From: Mycolicibacterium monacense
Lineage (GTDB): Bacteria > Actinomycetota > Actinomycetes > Mycobacteriales > Mycobacteriaceae
Assembly: GCF_010731575.1 (NCBI RefSeq)
Contig: NZ_AP022617.1
Location: 620,001 to 684,000 of the forward strand
Length of the DNA stretch: 64,000 nt
Reading direction: 5' to 3'
In this document: positions 17,699 through 25,487 of the stretch, piece by piece
Layout: each line of letters begins with the position of its first letter
How positions within the stretch are numbered: position 1 is the stretch's first letter
Notes under the pieces: generated by a model
What the model saw: the letters and a program-made list of their open reading frames with translations, nothing else
What the model was told of the DNA's origin: nothing
Databases searched by the model: none
Position numbers and translations under genes: made by a program

Positions 17699-17722
17699 GC
17701 TAGGTCGGTGCGCAACCGGTGC

Positions 17723-18205
17723 TCAGCGGACCGCGAAGACCCGGTAGTGCACGGCGCGCAGCGACACCTCGTTGATCGCCACGGTGTGCAGGGCGGTGAG
17801 CCAACGGTAGCGGTCGTCGTCGGTGTCGAACAGGGGACTCGACCGGGCGTAGATCTCGTCGTGGCGGAGCATTTCCCCGGCCGAGAAGCGTTGCGTGGCG
17901 GCGTCGGACATCGACACCCGGCCGGTGTTGGTGAGGTGGATGCGGGCACCGTCGTCGGTGCGCAGCGTCGCCCGCACGTCGAGGCGGGCGACACCGTCGG
18001 TGCCGATCACCACCCAGTCGCCACCTCCGGGCAGCACGTCGGCGGAGATGCGCGGGCCCTCGCAGCGGCCGTCGGCGATGACGTAGGTCAACCGCGTTCC
18101 GACCGGGGTCTGGAAGATTTCGACGGCCGAGAACGCGATGCGGATGTCGAGCAGGTGCTCGAGGGCGGGTTCGGCGTCGATGGCGACCAGCGGTGCTGCG
18201 GTCAT
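17723..18205 (-). CDS. DUF3237-family protein
   Basis: 160 residues with no signal or membrane segment. The DUF3237 pattern shows as LEHLLDIRIAF, TPVGTRLTYVIADGRCEGPRI and VLPGGGDWVVIGTDGVARLDVRATLRTDDGARI, a small beta-barrel fold of unknown chemistry. It lies 24 bp before the Rv1257c-like gene on the same strand and may form an operon with it. It is divergent from an HxlR regulator over a 76-bp gap holding a textbook leaderless promoter and an inverted repeat, so control by that regulator is likely. It is not part of the M. tuberculosis order I recall. Confidence 0.8.
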   Translation of the reverse strand: MTAAPLVAIDAEPALEHLLDIRIAFSAVEIFQTPVGTRLTYVIADGRCEGPRISADVLPGGGDWVVIGTDGVARLDVRATLRTDDGARIHLTNTGRVSMSDAATQRFSAGEMLRHDEIYARSSPLFDTDDDRYRWLTALHTVAINEVSLRAVHYRVFAVR

Positions 18206-18211
18206 GAATTC

Positions 18212-18240
18212 ACGGTAGGAGTATCGCTTGGAAAAAACAA
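18212..18240 (-). promoter_or_regulatory. Leaderless promoter for the DUF3237 gene
   Basis: On the minus strand TTGTTT (-35) is followed after exactly 17 bases by TACCGT (-10), and the A of the ATG at 18205 sits precisely at the expected +1. No ribosome-binding site exists or is needed. Confidence 0.65.
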
Positions 18241-18241
18241 G
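18227..18241. promoter_or_regulatory. CTTG-N7-CAAG inverted repeat, candidate HxlR operator
   Basis: CTTGGAAAAAACAAG is a short inverted repeat overlapping the -35 of the DUF3237 promoter. A regulator bound here would occlude RNA polymerase. The divergent HxlR-type gene is the natural candidate. Confidence 0.4.
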
Positions 18242-18247
18242 TATGCG

Positions 18248-18275
18248 TTGAGGGAAGGCTGACCTGCACTAGTTT
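18248..18275 (+). promoter_or_regulatory. Leaderless promoter for the HxlR regulator gene
   Basis: TTGAGG (-35) and TAGTTT (-10) are 16 bases apart, and the ATG at 18282 falls exactly at the expected +1. It lies back to back with the DUF3237 promoter. Confidence 0.5.
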
Positions 18276-18281
18276 CGACGC

Positions 18282-18929
18282 ATGTCCCGCTCCTACGGCC
18301 AACACTGCGCGCTGGCCAAGAGTCTCGACCTGGTCGGTGACCGGTGGACGCTGTTGATCGTGCGCGAGCTGCTCGACCGGCCACGGCGTTACGGGGACCT
18401 GCTGAACAGCCTCACGCCGATCGCCACCGACATGCTCGCCGGGCGGCTGCGCGATCTCGAGCGCAACGGGCTGGTGGTCAAACGCGAACTCCCCAAACCG
18501 GGGTCGGGAAACGTCTACGACCTCACCGACGACGGACGCGCGCTCGAGGACGTCATCAACGCGTTCGTGCGGTGGGGCAGGCATCTTCTGTTCACGCGGA
18601 CCCCGACGGATCTGGTGCGCCCCGAATGGCTGGCGCGCGCGGTGCGCGCCTATGTGCGTGACGACCGGACCGGACCCGATCTGGTGCTGCGCCTGGCGAC
18701 CCCGCAGGGCGGGGCGACCATCCTGATCGGCACCCGGCGGGTGGAGTTGGTCGGCGATGAGGTCGCCCCGGATGTGGTGCTGACCGGTGAGGTGGACGTG
18801 CTGGCCGCCGCCACCGACCCCGCCCGCGTCGACGAACTGGTCGCCGCGGGCAGGTTGCACGTCGCCGGCGCCCCCGAAGCGGTTCGACAAATCGCCGAGG
18901 TGTTCACCCCGCCCCGGGTTCGCCTCTGA
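18282..18929 (+). CDS. HxlR-family winged-helix regulator with C-terminal sterol-carrier-like domain
   Basis: 215 residues. The first 100 are an HxlR winged helix (CALAKSLDLVGDRWTLLIVRELL ... DMLAGRLRDLERNGLVVKRE), here with a leading Cys (HCALAK) typical of redox-responsive members. The last 100 residues (VLRLATPQGGATILIG ... [13 protein letters not shown]) resemble the SCP2-like tail found in many actinobacterial HxlR proteins, possibly a ligand pocket. It is divergent from the DUF3237 gene, whose promoter it probably controls. Its last 26 bases overlap the convergent tap gene. Confidence 0.85.
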   Translation: MSRSYGQHCALAKSLDLVGDRWTLLIVRELLDRPRRYGDLLNSLTPIATDMLAGRLRDLERNGLVVKRELPKPGSGNVYDLTDDGRALEDVINAFVRWGRHLLFTRTPTDLVRPEWLARAVRAYVRDDRTGPDLVLRLATPQGGATILIGTRRVELVGDEVAPDVVLTGEVDVLAAATDPARVDELVAAGRLHVAGAPEAVRQIAEVFTPPRVRL

Positions 18930-20160
18930 GGGGTCGGGCCGGTTCCCGGTCGAGTTCGCGCAGGGCGGGCAGGAAGACGGCCGCCACACCGAGGGCGAGC
19001 ATCGGCAGCGCGAGCGCGAGGAACGTCACGGACAGTCCGGCGCCGTCGGCCAGTGGACCGGCCACCACCAGGCCGAGCGGGCCCGCTGCATACGCCAGCG
19101 ACCCCATCACCCCGACCACGCGGCCGCGCAGGTGGGCCGGCGCGCGCGTCTGCATGACGTAGTTGTAGATCGGCGCGATCGGCCCGTAGACCAGCCCGAC
19201 GAGCGCCGACAGCACCAGGATCACCGGCAGCGGCGGAAGGAACGCGATGACGGTCATCGCGACGCCGAGGGTGAGCACGGCGGCCAGCATCACCGTGCGG
19301 CGGTTGACGTATCGCGACAGCGCGGCATAGCCGAGGGCGCCCATTAGCCCCCCGATCGACAGCGCCATCAGCACCCAGCCCAGCTGCGCGGGTTCGTCGC
19401 GGTCGGTGAAGTACTTCGGGAACAGCACGCTCTCCATCGGCATGTACAGCCCGGTGGCGACCAGGTCCACCACCGCCAGGGTGCGCAACACCGGTGTGCG
19501 CCAGACGAATCCGAGACCCTCCACGATGCCCGACCACACCCGCTCGGGCAGCTGGTCGCGGTCGGGTCGTCCCGCACCCTCGAGCTGCAGCGCGGCGATG
19601 GCGCCGATCGACAGGACGAACGCCGCGGCCGTGACCCACATGGTGTTGACGCCGCCCATCGTCGCGATCAGCAGACCACCGATGCCCGGCCCGACGATGT
19701 AGGCCAGGTTGAACACGGCCTCGTACACGCTGTTGGCGTGGTCGAGCGTCCACCCGGCCCGGTGCGCGGCCTCGGGCAGCATCGTCTCGCGGGCGGTCAT
19801 CCCGGCGGGATCGAAGAACGCACCCAGGGCCGCGAGTCCGGCCAGCACCGCCACATTGACCGCCTGCACGCCGAACGTCCACGCCAGCACGGGCACCGCC
19901 GCGACGGACAGGGCAGACAAACCATCAGCGATCATCGACACCCGGCGCCGGCCCAGGTAGTCGACCGCGGCGCCGGCGATCAGAGTGGCGACCAGCAGTG
20001 GCAGCGTTCCGGCCATCGCGACGATCGACGCGTCGACCGCTGAGCCGTTGCGCTGCAACACCAGCCAGGGGAAGGCGACCAGCGAGATGCCGTTACCCGC
20101 TCCGGCGGTCAAGGCCGAGAAGTAGATGAGGTACAGCGGGACGCGCTTGCTGGCGATCAT
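18904..20160 (-). CDS. tap: Tap-type multidrug MFS exporter (Rv1258c-like)
   Basis: 418 residues (Rv1258c is of almost the same length), 12 helices. Typical patterns are [21 protein letters not shown] in helix 1, [11 protein letters not shown] (motif A) and [15 protein letters not shown] in helix 5. Tap exports tetracycline, aminoglycosides and other drugs in mycobacteria, where it belongs to the WhiB7 regulon. I see no AT-rich WhiB7 motif in the 43-bp gap to udgB, so that control may be weak, different or absent here. The C-terminal tail is short and charged. Confidence 0.9.
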   Translation of the reverse strand: MIASKRVPLYLIYFSALTAGAGNGISLVAFPWLVLQRNGSAVDASIVAMAGTLPLLVATLIAGAAVDYLGRRRVSMIADGLSALSVAAVPVLAWTFGVQAVNVAVLAGLAALGAFFDPAGMTARETMLPEAAHRAGWTLDHANSVYEAVFNLAYIVGPGIGGLLIATMGGVNTMWVTAAAFVLSIGAIAALQLEGAGRPDRDQLPERVWSGIVEGLGFVWRTPVLRTLAVVDLVATGLYMPMESVLFPKYFTDRDEPAQLGWVLMALSIGGLMGALGYAALSRYVNRRTVMLAAVLTLGVAMTVIAFLPPLPVILVLSALVGLVYGPIAPIYNYVMQTRAPAHLRGRVVGVMGSLAYAAGPLGLVVAGPLADGAGLSVTFLALALPMLALGVAAVFLPALRELDREPARPLRGEPGAG

Positions 20161-20203
20161 GGGTATCGCGGCCGAATGTAGCAGCGGGCGGCACAGTGGA
20201 GGC

Positions 20204-21025
20204 GTGCAATCACCTCACCCGCGCACCGGCGTCCCCTTCTCTTCACCCGTGCCGCCGGGCACCGGGTGGCCGGGTGACCCGGCCACCCCCGCCACGGCGG
20301 TCGCCGCCTCCGCCGCTGCGGTCGAGTCGCTGGCGGCCGCGGTCGGGTCACTCGACGAACTGGACGCGCTCGTGTCGGTGTGCCGAGCGTGCCCGCGCCT
20401 GGTCGAGTGGCGGGAGGAGGTTGCGACCGTCAAACGCAAGTCGTTCGTCGATCAGCCGTACTGGGGCCGGCCCGCACCCGGGTGGGGTGACACCCATCCG
20501 CGCATCATGGTCGTCGGCCTGGCCCCGGCCGCCCACGGCGCCAACCGGACCGGGCGGGTGTTCACCGGCGACCGCTCCGGCGATTTTCTGTTCGCCGCAC
20601 TGCACCGCGCCGGCCTGGCCAACCAGTCGCTGTGCGTGGACGCCGCAGACGGGTTGTCGCTCAACGACGTTCGCGTCGCGGCCGCGGTCCGGTGCGCACC
20701 CCCGGCGAACGCGCCGACGCCGGCCGAACGGGCGACGTGCGCACCGTGGCTGGACGCGGAGTGGCGCCTGGTCAGCGGGGACGTGCGGGTGGTGATCGCC
20801 CTCGGCGGGTTCGCGTGGAAGGCGGCACTGCACATGCTGCGCCGCGGCGGGGCGTCCGTGCCGGTCCCCGCGCCGCAGTTCGGGCACCTCGCCGAGGCCG
20901 CGATCGACGGCGTCACGCTGATGGGCTGCTATCACCCCAGTCAGCAGAACACGTTCACCGGGAAGTTGACCCCGGCGATGATGGACGCCGTCTTCATCCG
21001 GGCCCGTGAGCTGGCGGGACGCTAG
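20204..21025 (+). CDS. udgB: Family 5 uracil-DNA glycosylase UdgB
   Basis: 273 residues. Motifs are [14 protein letters not shown] (uracil pocket, family 5 with no acidic general base) and GCYHPSQQN near the C-terminus. Cysteines in SVCRACPRL and, further on, VRCAPP and ATCAPW provide the [4Fe-4S] ligands. It removes uracil and some other damaged bases from double-stranded DNA. The start is taken at GTG 20204, because [22 protein letters not shown] then aligns with the N-terminus of M. tuberculosis UdgB; a GGAGG lies just before it, unusually close. The alternative ATG at 20126 would overlap tap. Place and content match Rv1259. Confidence 0.92.
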   Translation: MQSPHPRTGVPFSSPVPPGTGWPGDPATPATAVAASAAAVESLAAAVGSLDELDALVSVCRACPRLVEWREEVATVKRKSFVDQPYWGRPAPGWGDTHPRIMVVGLAPAAHGANRTGRVFTGDRSGDFLFAALHRAGLANQSLCVDAADGLSLNDVRVAAAVRCAPPANAPTPAERATCAPWLDAEWRLVSGDVRVVIALGGFAWKAALHMLRRGGASVPVPAPQFGHLAEAAIDGVTLMGCYHPSQQNTFTGKLTPAMMDAVFIRARELAGR

Positions 21026-21064
21026 ACCGGGAACGTAGCCGGGCCGGAATGCGTTGACGTTGCC

Positions 21065-22114
21065 ATGCGTCTTTCTGTCCTGGACCTCATCCCCGTGCGA
21101 ACCGACCAGACCACGTCGGATGCGCTGGCGGCGACCACCCGACTCGCACAGACCGCCGACCGGCTGGGTTACACGCGCTACTGGATCGCCGAGCACCACA
21201 ACATGCCCGCCGTCGCGGCGACCAGCCCACCGGTCGTGATCGCCCACCTCGCCGCGCAGACGTCGCAGGTGCGGTTCGGTTCCGGCGGCGTGATGCTGCC
21301 CAACCACGCCCCGCTGGCCGTCGCCGAGCAGTTCGCCCTGCTCGAGGCCGCCCATCCCGGCCGCATCGACCTCGGGATCGGCCGGGCCCCCGGATCGGAT
21401 CCGGTGACGTCGATGGCCCTGCGCGGCGCCGCCGGCCGCGACGACACCGACATCGAACGTTTCCCCGACTACCTCGACGACGTCGCGGCGCTGATGAGCC
21501 GCCATGGGGTGCGGGTCTCGTTGCCGCGCAACCTGATGCGCGAGAACTACATCCTCAAGGCCACCCCCGCGGCGACCACCGAACCGCGGCTGTGGCTGCT
21601 CGGTTCGTCGATGTACTCCGCGCATCTGGCCGCGGCCAAGGGGCTGCCGTACGTGTTCGCCCACCACTTCTCCGGGCAGGGCACCGCCGAGGCGTTGGCG
21701 ACCTACCGGTCGGAGTTCCGGCCCAGCGACGTCGCCGCCGAACCGGTCACGTTCCTGACCGTCAACGCCGTCGTGGCCGAGACGCACGACGAGGCGATGG
21801 CGCTGATGCTGCCGAACCTGCACATGATGGCCCAGCTGCGCACCGGTCAGCCGCTGACCGCGCTCGACCTCGTGGAGGATGCGCAGGCCAAGGAGCTCAG
21901 CCCGCAGGCCCAGGCCGTCGTCCGGCACGGACTGCAGCGCGCCGTCGTCGGGTCGCCGACCGAGGCGGCCGATCAGGTGCGGGCGTTGGCCGCCGAGTTC
22001 GACGTCGACGAGGTGATGATCAACCCGGTCGCCTCGGCGCGCCGCGGCACCGACCCGGCGACGGCGCCGGCCCGCGACACCACGCTGGAACTGCTCGCCA
22101 AGGAGCTGTTCTAG
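21065..22114 (+). CDS. LLM-class flavin-dependent oxidoreductase, MsnO8 type
   Basis: 349 residues of the luciferase-like fold. Hallmarks are LSVLDLIPVR at the N-terminus, YWIAEHHNMPAVAATSP, GSGGVMLPNHAPLAVAEQFALLE and RIDLGIGRAPGSD. It uses FMNH2 or F420H2; the MsnO8-like group is usually treated as FMN-dependent, but the F420-rich biology of mycobacteria leaves this open. It replaces the FAD monooxygenase Rv1260 that I recall at this place in M. tuberculosis. It runs into the convergent Ddn-like gene with a 4-base overlap. Substrate unknown. Confidence 0.88.
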   Translation: MRLSVLDLIPVRTDQTTSDALAATTRLAQTADRLGYTRYWIAEHHNMPAVAATSPPVVIAHLAAQTSQVRFGSGGVMLPNHAPLAVAEQFALLEAAHPGRIDLGIGRAPGSDPVTSMALRGAAGRDDTDIERFPDYLDDVAALMSRHGVRVSLPRNLMRENYILKATPAATTEPRLWLLGSSMYSAHLAAAKGLPYVFAHHFSGQGTAEALATYRSEFRPSDVAAEPVTFLTVNAVVAETHDEAMALMLPNLHMMAQLRTGQPLTALDLVEDAQAKELSPQAQAVVRHGLQRAVVGSPTEAADQVRALAAEFDVDEVMINPVASARRGTDPATAPARDTTLELLAKELF

Positions 22115-22554
22115 GGCGTCAGCTTGACGATCGGGATCGGCCGCGTCGTACGTTTCTGGTAGGCGTCGTAGCGGTTGGAGTTGTTGTCGTTGACGATTTT
22201 CCACAACCGGGCGTAGTCCGGGTCGTCCGGCAGTACCGGGTGCGCCGTCACCGCGAATCGCTTTGTGCCGAGGTTGATCTCGACGTCAGGGTTCGCCTTG
22301 AGGTTGTGATACCAGCCCGGTGACCGCGGGGCCCCGCCCAGCGACGCGACGATGAGGTAGTCCTCGCCGTCGCGGGCGTAGGAGAGGGTGTTGCTGCGGG
22401 CCTGACCGGTCTTGGCGCCGACGGTGTGCAGCAGCAGGCTCGGCGGTGCGCCGGGGAAATGGTGCCCGATGCGGCCGTTCGTCTTCTTGTACAGCAGGTC
22501 GTGCAACTTAAGCAGCCGCGCGCCGACCTGTTCGAGCGAGGTGAGGTGGCTCAT
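22111..22554 (-). CDS. Deazaflavin (F420)-dependent nitroreductase-family protein (Rv1261c-like)
   Basis: 147 residues of the split-barrel DDN/FDOR family. It shows GRIGHHFPGAPPSLLLHTVGAKTGQARSN ... YLIVASLGGAPRSPGWYHNLKANPDVEI, the F420-binding core of the group that includes Ddn, the activator of the nitroimidazole pretomanid. These proteins reduce quinones and related compounds at the membrane. Length and neighbours fit Rv1261c, one of the Ddn paralogues. Whether it activates nitroimidazoles is unknown. Confidence 0.9.
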   Translation of the reverse strand: MSHLTSLEQVGARLLKLHDLLYKKTNGRIGHHFPGAPPSLLLHTVGAKTGQARSNTLSYARDGEDYLIVASLGGAPRSPGWYHNLKANPDVEINLGTKRFAVTAHPVLPDDPDYARLWKIVNDNNSNRYDAYQKRTTRPIPIVKLTP

Positions 22555-22618
22555 TGCCCCAGTGTGTCAGCCTGCGCGCCCGTAGGGTGTCGGCCTGCAC
22601 GGACCCGCGTGGTGACGT

Positions 22619-23050
22619 CTACGGCGCGTTGTCGAGTTCGGCGATCGCCTCGCGCAGCAGCCGGCCCGACTCCTCCCGGTCCGGATCGCGCCGCAGCACC
22701 ATGTTCTTCGCGAACGAGAGCTTGTCGCCGCTGCGGCGGGGGAGCACATGCAGGTGGATGTGGAACACGGTCTGAAAGGCCGCCTTCCCGTCGTTGATGA
22801 CGACGTTGTTGCCGTCGGCGTGCAATCCCGAGCGACGTGCCGCCTTCGCGATGCGCTGTCCGATGCGGGCCATCCCCGCGACCGTGTCGGCCGGGGTGTC
22901 GGTGAGGTCCACGGTGTGGCGTTTGGGGATCACCAGCGTGTGGCCGCGGGCGAACGGGCGGATGTCGAGGATGCCCAGGAAGTCCGCATCCTCGTAGACG
23001 CGGATGGCGGGGGCGTCGCCGGCGACGATGTCGCAGAACACACAGGACAT
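22619..23050 (-). CDS. HIT-family hydrolase (Rv1262c-like)
   Basis: 143 residues. The histidine triad is HIHLHVLPR, and the N-terminus CVFCDIVAGD carries the CxxC half of the structural zinc site. The family cleaves nucleoside phosphoramidates or dinucleoside polyphosphates; the substrate is not fixed by sequence. A TACCGT -10 lies exactly six bases before the ATG, so the message is leaderless. It is upstream of the Ddn-like gene by 64 bp and can be co-transcribed with it. Confidence 0.9.
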   Translation of the reverse strand: MSCVFCDIVAGDAPAIRVYEDADFLGILDIRPFARGHTLVIPKRHTVDLTDTPADTVAGMARIGQRIAKAARRSGLHADGNNVVINDGKAAFQTVFHIHLHVLPRRSGDKLSFAKNMVLRRDPDREESGRLLREAIAELDNAP

Positions 23051-23056
23051 CCCGCC

Positions 23057-23062
23057 ACGGTA
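23057..23062 (-). promoter_or_regulatory. -10 element of a leaderless promoter for the HIT gene
   Basis: TACCGT on the minus strand occupies -12 to -7 if the A of the ATG at 23050 is +1. No -35 match and no ribosome-binding site are seen. Confidence 0.5.
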
Positions 23063-23072
23063 GCCGGACCGG

Positions 23073-23540
23073 TTAGACGTTCTCGCGGGCCCAGTCGGCC
23101 AACCGGCGATCGCGCTCCGCGGCCGAGACGTCCTCGACCCGGGTCATCACGGCCCAGCGCTGACCGAACGGGTCCACGATCGACCCGAACCGGTCGCCGG
23201 TGACGAACGTCTGCACCGCCTCGCGCACGGTTGCCCCGGCGGCTTCGGCACGCGCCACGACCCCGTCGGCGTCGGTGCAGTACAACACCATCGAATGGGT
23301 CACCGATTCTCCGCGCGGCGGCGCCGCGAGCCCGTAGTCGGCGTTCGGGTCGGACAGCTGCAGGCGCCCGTCACCGAAGTCGAGTTCGGCGTGCGCGACC
23401 GAGCCGTCGGAGCCGTCCATCCGTTCGACGAGGGTGGCGCCGAAGACGCTGGTGTAGAAGTCGATCGCCGCGGCGGCGCCGTCGATGACCAGGAACGGGG
23501 TCAGGCTGGTGTAGCCCTCCGGAATGGGTGAAACGCTCAT
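23073..23540 (-). CDS. VOC-superfamily (PhnB/glyoxalase-like) protein
   Basis: 155 residues with the paired beta-alpha-beta-beta-beta modules of vicinal-oxygen-chelate proteins: TPFLVIDGAAAAIDFYTSVFGA ... GSVAHAELDFGDGRLQLSD and SMVLYCTDADGVVARAEAAGA ... DRFGSIVDPFGQRWAVMTR. Members include bleomycin-type resistance proteins and glyoxalases; this PhnB-like group is mostly uncharacterised. The ATG at 23540 was chosen over an upstream start because the domain begins directly after it. It is divergent from an AraC regulator over 26 bp and is probably its target. Confidence 0.85.
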   Translation of the reverse strand: MSVSPIPEGYTSLTPFLVIDGAAAAIDFYTSVFGATLVERMDGSDGSVAHAELDFGDGRLQLSDPNADYGLAAPPRGESVTHSMVLYCTDADGVVARAEAAGATVREAVQTFVTGDRFGSIVDPFGQRWAVMTRVEDVSAAERDRRLADWARENV

Positions 23541-23554
23541 GACTGAAAGCTTTG

Positions 23555-23560
23555 TAGCCT
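23555..23560 (+). promoter_or_regulatory. -10 element of a leaderless promoter for the AraC gene
   Basis: TAGCCT occupies -12 to -7 relative to the ATG at 23567. The palindrome AAAGCTTT (23546-23553) lies directly upstream, between the two divergent genes, and could be part of a shared operator. Confidence 0.45.
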
Positions 23561-23566
23561 TGCGGC

Positions 23567-24397
23567 ATGGGGGCTTGGAAAAACCCGCCAGCGACTCCGG
23601 TGCGCGGAGTGGTCGGCCGCGCCGGCAGCGCGTCGGCATACGACCTCAGGCGGTGGACGCCGTCGCCGCGCGCCGCCGTGTTCGTCGAACACTTCTGGTC
23701 GGTCAGCTGGGATCTGCGTGGGCGCCCGCCCGTCGACAGCACGGTCATCACGTTCCCGTCGGTCCACCTCACCCGCGAATGGGGTGAGGACGAGGTGCGC
23801 CACGGCCACCGGCTGCCCGCCACCCTGGTGCACGGCGTGGTCGAGCGGGTCTTCCGCGTGACAGTGCGGGAGCGTGGCGCCGTCGTGGGCGCGCGGTTCC
23901 GTCCCGGCGGGTTCGCGGCCCGCTTCGACCGCGACGCCTCCGCCTTGACCGGACGCGTCGACCCGATCAACGACGACCTGTTCGGAGGTCCGCTGGCGCT
24001 GCCCTGCGACGCCCAGCGCGCCGGTGCCGCGCTCGACGACGCCATCGGCGCCGGTTCGGGTGCGCTCGACCCGACCTACCGCGTGCTCACGGCGCTGGTC
24101 GACCGGATCCGTGACGACGACCGCCTGCAGCGCGTCGAGCACGTGGTGGCCGCGTCGCCGTGGAGCGAGCGCACGGTGCAGCGGGTGTTCCGCCGCTACG
24201 TCGGCGTACCGGTGAAGTGGGTGCTGTGCCGATACCGGTTGCAGCAGGCGGCGCTGGAGATCGAGAGCACCCCCGACGTCGACTTCGCCGACCTCGCCGC
24301 ACGCCTCGGCTGGTACGACCAGGCCCACTTCACCAACGACTTCCGCGCGATGTTGGGTTGCACGCCAGGCGAATACGCCTCCCGCCACGGCGCCTGA
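23567..24397 (+). CDS. AraC-family transcriptional regulator
   Basis: 276 residues. The first 150 form the cupin-like DUF6597-type sensor (VFVEHFWSVSWDLRGR ... VVGARFRPGGFAARF). The C-terminal AraC DNA-binding domain has two helix-turn-helix units, ASPWSERTVQRVFRRYVGV and DLAARLGWYDQAHFTNDFRAMLGCTPGEY. The tight divergent layout suggests it activates the VOC gene and itself. The pair is not in the M. tuberculosis order, where amiB2 (Rv1263) sits here. Inducer unknown. Confidence 0.9.
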   Translation: MGAWKNPPATPVRGVVGRAGSASAYDLRRWTPSPRAAVFVEHFWSVSWDLRGRPPVDSTVITFPSVHLTREWGEDEVRHGHRLPATLVHGVVERVFRVTVRERGAVVGARFRPGGFAARFDRDASALTGRVDPINDDLFGGPLALPCDAQRAGAALDDAIGAGSGALDPTYRVLTALVDRIRDDDRLQRVEHVVAASPWSERTVQRVFRRYVGVPVKWVLCRYRLQQAALEIESTPDVDFADLAARLGWYDQAHFTNDFRAMLGCTPGEYASRHGA

Positions 24398-24400
24398 ACA

Positions 24401-24462
24401 CGCCGAAACTGCTGGGAGATCACCGTTTCGCAAGTTTCGGTGATCTCCCAGCAGTTTCGGCG
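24401..24462. repeat. 25-bp perfect inverted repeat (copy 1), bidirectional terminator
   Basis: Two arms of 25 bases are perfectly complementary around a 12-base loop; the left arm begins CGCCGAAACTGCTGGGAGAT (24401) and the right arm occupies 24438-24462. It lies between two convergent genes, so a bidirectional terminator is the simple reading. A degenerate second copy is at 24866-24927, which makes it a mobile or duplicated palindromic element as well. Confidence 0.75.
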
Positions 24463-24470
24463 GGGTTTGG

Positions 24471-24719
24471 TCAGCGGGTGGTCACGTAGACGACGCGGTC
24501 GTCGTTGTCGTAGCGGACCGAGACGATGCTGGACTGGTCGAGCGGCTTGTTCATACCCTGCTGGGTGACGCGCACCTGGTAGCCGCGGTCGTCGAGCGAG
24601 CTGATGGTGTCGGCGGCGTTGCCTGTCCCGCTGGGCGCGGCCTGGGCGGGGGCGGCGAAGGCCAGGAATCCGGTGGCCAGTCCGCCGGCGATGATGGTGG
24701 CGAATCCGAACTTGTTCAT
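24471..24719 (-). CDS. Small exported protein of unknown function
   Basis: 82 residues. A signal peptide (FATIIAGGLATGFLAFAAP) ends at a clear AQA-A cleavage site. The mature part is about 54 residues (GNAADTISSLDDRGYQVRVTQ ... IVSVRYDNDDRVVYVTTR) and has no Cys. Similar short secreted proteins recur in mycobacteria, without known function. The ATG at 24719 is preceded by an AGAGG-type ribosome-binding site. It lies alone between two palindromes. Confidence 0.8.
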   Translation of the reverse strand: MNKFGFATIIAGGLATGFLAFAAPAQAAPSGTGNAADTISSLDDRGYQVRVTQQGMNKPLDQSSIVSVRYDNDDRVVYVTTR

Positions 24720-24865
24720 TTCCGTACCTCTTCTTGGTCCGTTCGGTCTGGAGGGATTTCCTGGCCGGTCTGACTGCATCAACCTGCAGGTCAGCGCCAT
24801 CCATCCCGTTGGCAGTGATTGACCGACGACTGGCAGGAAGTGATCGGTCGGACGTTCCCCACCTG

Positions 24866-24927
24866 CGCCGAAACTGCGCGGAGATCACCGTTTCGCCGAT
24901 TTCCTTGATCTGGCAGCAGTCTCGGCG
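24866..24927. repeat. Degenerate copy 2 of the palindromic element
   Basis: The left arm (24866-24890) differs from copy 1 by only two or three bases within GCTGGGAG versus GCGCGGAG, while the right arm (24903-24927) carries several changes, so the stem is interrupted. The 12-base loop length is kept. It lies after the stop of the deoxyinosine glycosylase gene and may still act as its terminator. Confidence 0.65.
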
Positions 24928-24945
24928 ACGGCCTGGACATCACAA

Positions 24946-25443
24946 CTAATCCGCCAACGCCTCGCGCCACGCGGCCAGCTTCCGCTCGTAGCGCATGGTC
25001 TGCGCGGGACTGGTCGACGGCAGCCGCGAGAACTCCACCTCGAAGGCCCCCGGAACCAACCGCCGGAAGTTCCGGTCGGCGGCGGCGCCGTTGAACAGCA
25101 CCCGCCGAATGGTCGGGTGCTCACCGAAGAACGAGCCGAAGTCGTTGGCCACCATGCTGTCCGGCTGCACCGCCGAGTCGAGGCTGCCGGCGCGGCGACA
25201 CTCACGCAGCACGTCCCAGACCGCCACGCCGTGGGCGATCAACGCGGCGGTGCGTACGGCGTACGGGTCATCGGCGTCGAATCCGTAGAGTGCACCGGCG
25301 ATCCGCCAGAAGGCGTTTCGCGGGTTGCCGTAGTACTGGTGCTTCGCCAGGGCCAGCACGCTCGGCGCATTGCCGAGTACCAGCGTCCGGGGTGCACCGC
25401 CGACGATGGGTGCGAAACCCTGCACCAGGTCCGGTGTGGACAT
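24946..25443 (-). CDS. DNA-deoxyinosine glycosylase (UDG superfamily, TIGR04274-like)
   Basis: 165 residues. Motif 1 reads [24 protein letters not shown], the pattern of hypoxanthine-DNA glycosylases (family 6 of the UDG superfamily: P-S-x5-QYYGNP-x2-FW), and the C-terminal motif is [10 protein letters not shown]. It should excise hypoxanthine that arises by adenine deamination. There is no Fe-S Cys set, unlike UdgB. It is absent from the M. tuberculosis order. The ATG at 25443 is 44 bp from the divergent cyclase gene. Confidence 0.85.
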   Translation of the reverse strand: MSTPDLVQGFAPIVGGAPRTLVLGNAPSVLALAKHQYYGNPRNAFWRIAGALYGFDADDPYAVRTAALIAHGVAVWDVLRECRRAGSLDSAVQPDSMVANDFGSFFGEHPTIRRVLFNGAAADRNFRRLVPGAFEVEFSRLPSTSPAQTMRYERKLAAWREALAD

Positions 25444-25487
25444 CGCCGACCATGATGCCCGACGCGCGGCTGGGTATACGTTGTGGC

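Noticed and set aside
20161..20203. WhiB7 promoter upstream of tap
   Set aside because: The 43-bp gap is GC-rich and lacks the AT-rich stretch next to the -35 that marks WhiB7 targets.
24720..24865. Additional small gene in the largest gap
   Set aside because: No open frame with a ribosome-binding site or family feature is seen; only the leader of the small exported protein and loose repeats of GGCAG and CCGAC/GTCGG type are present.
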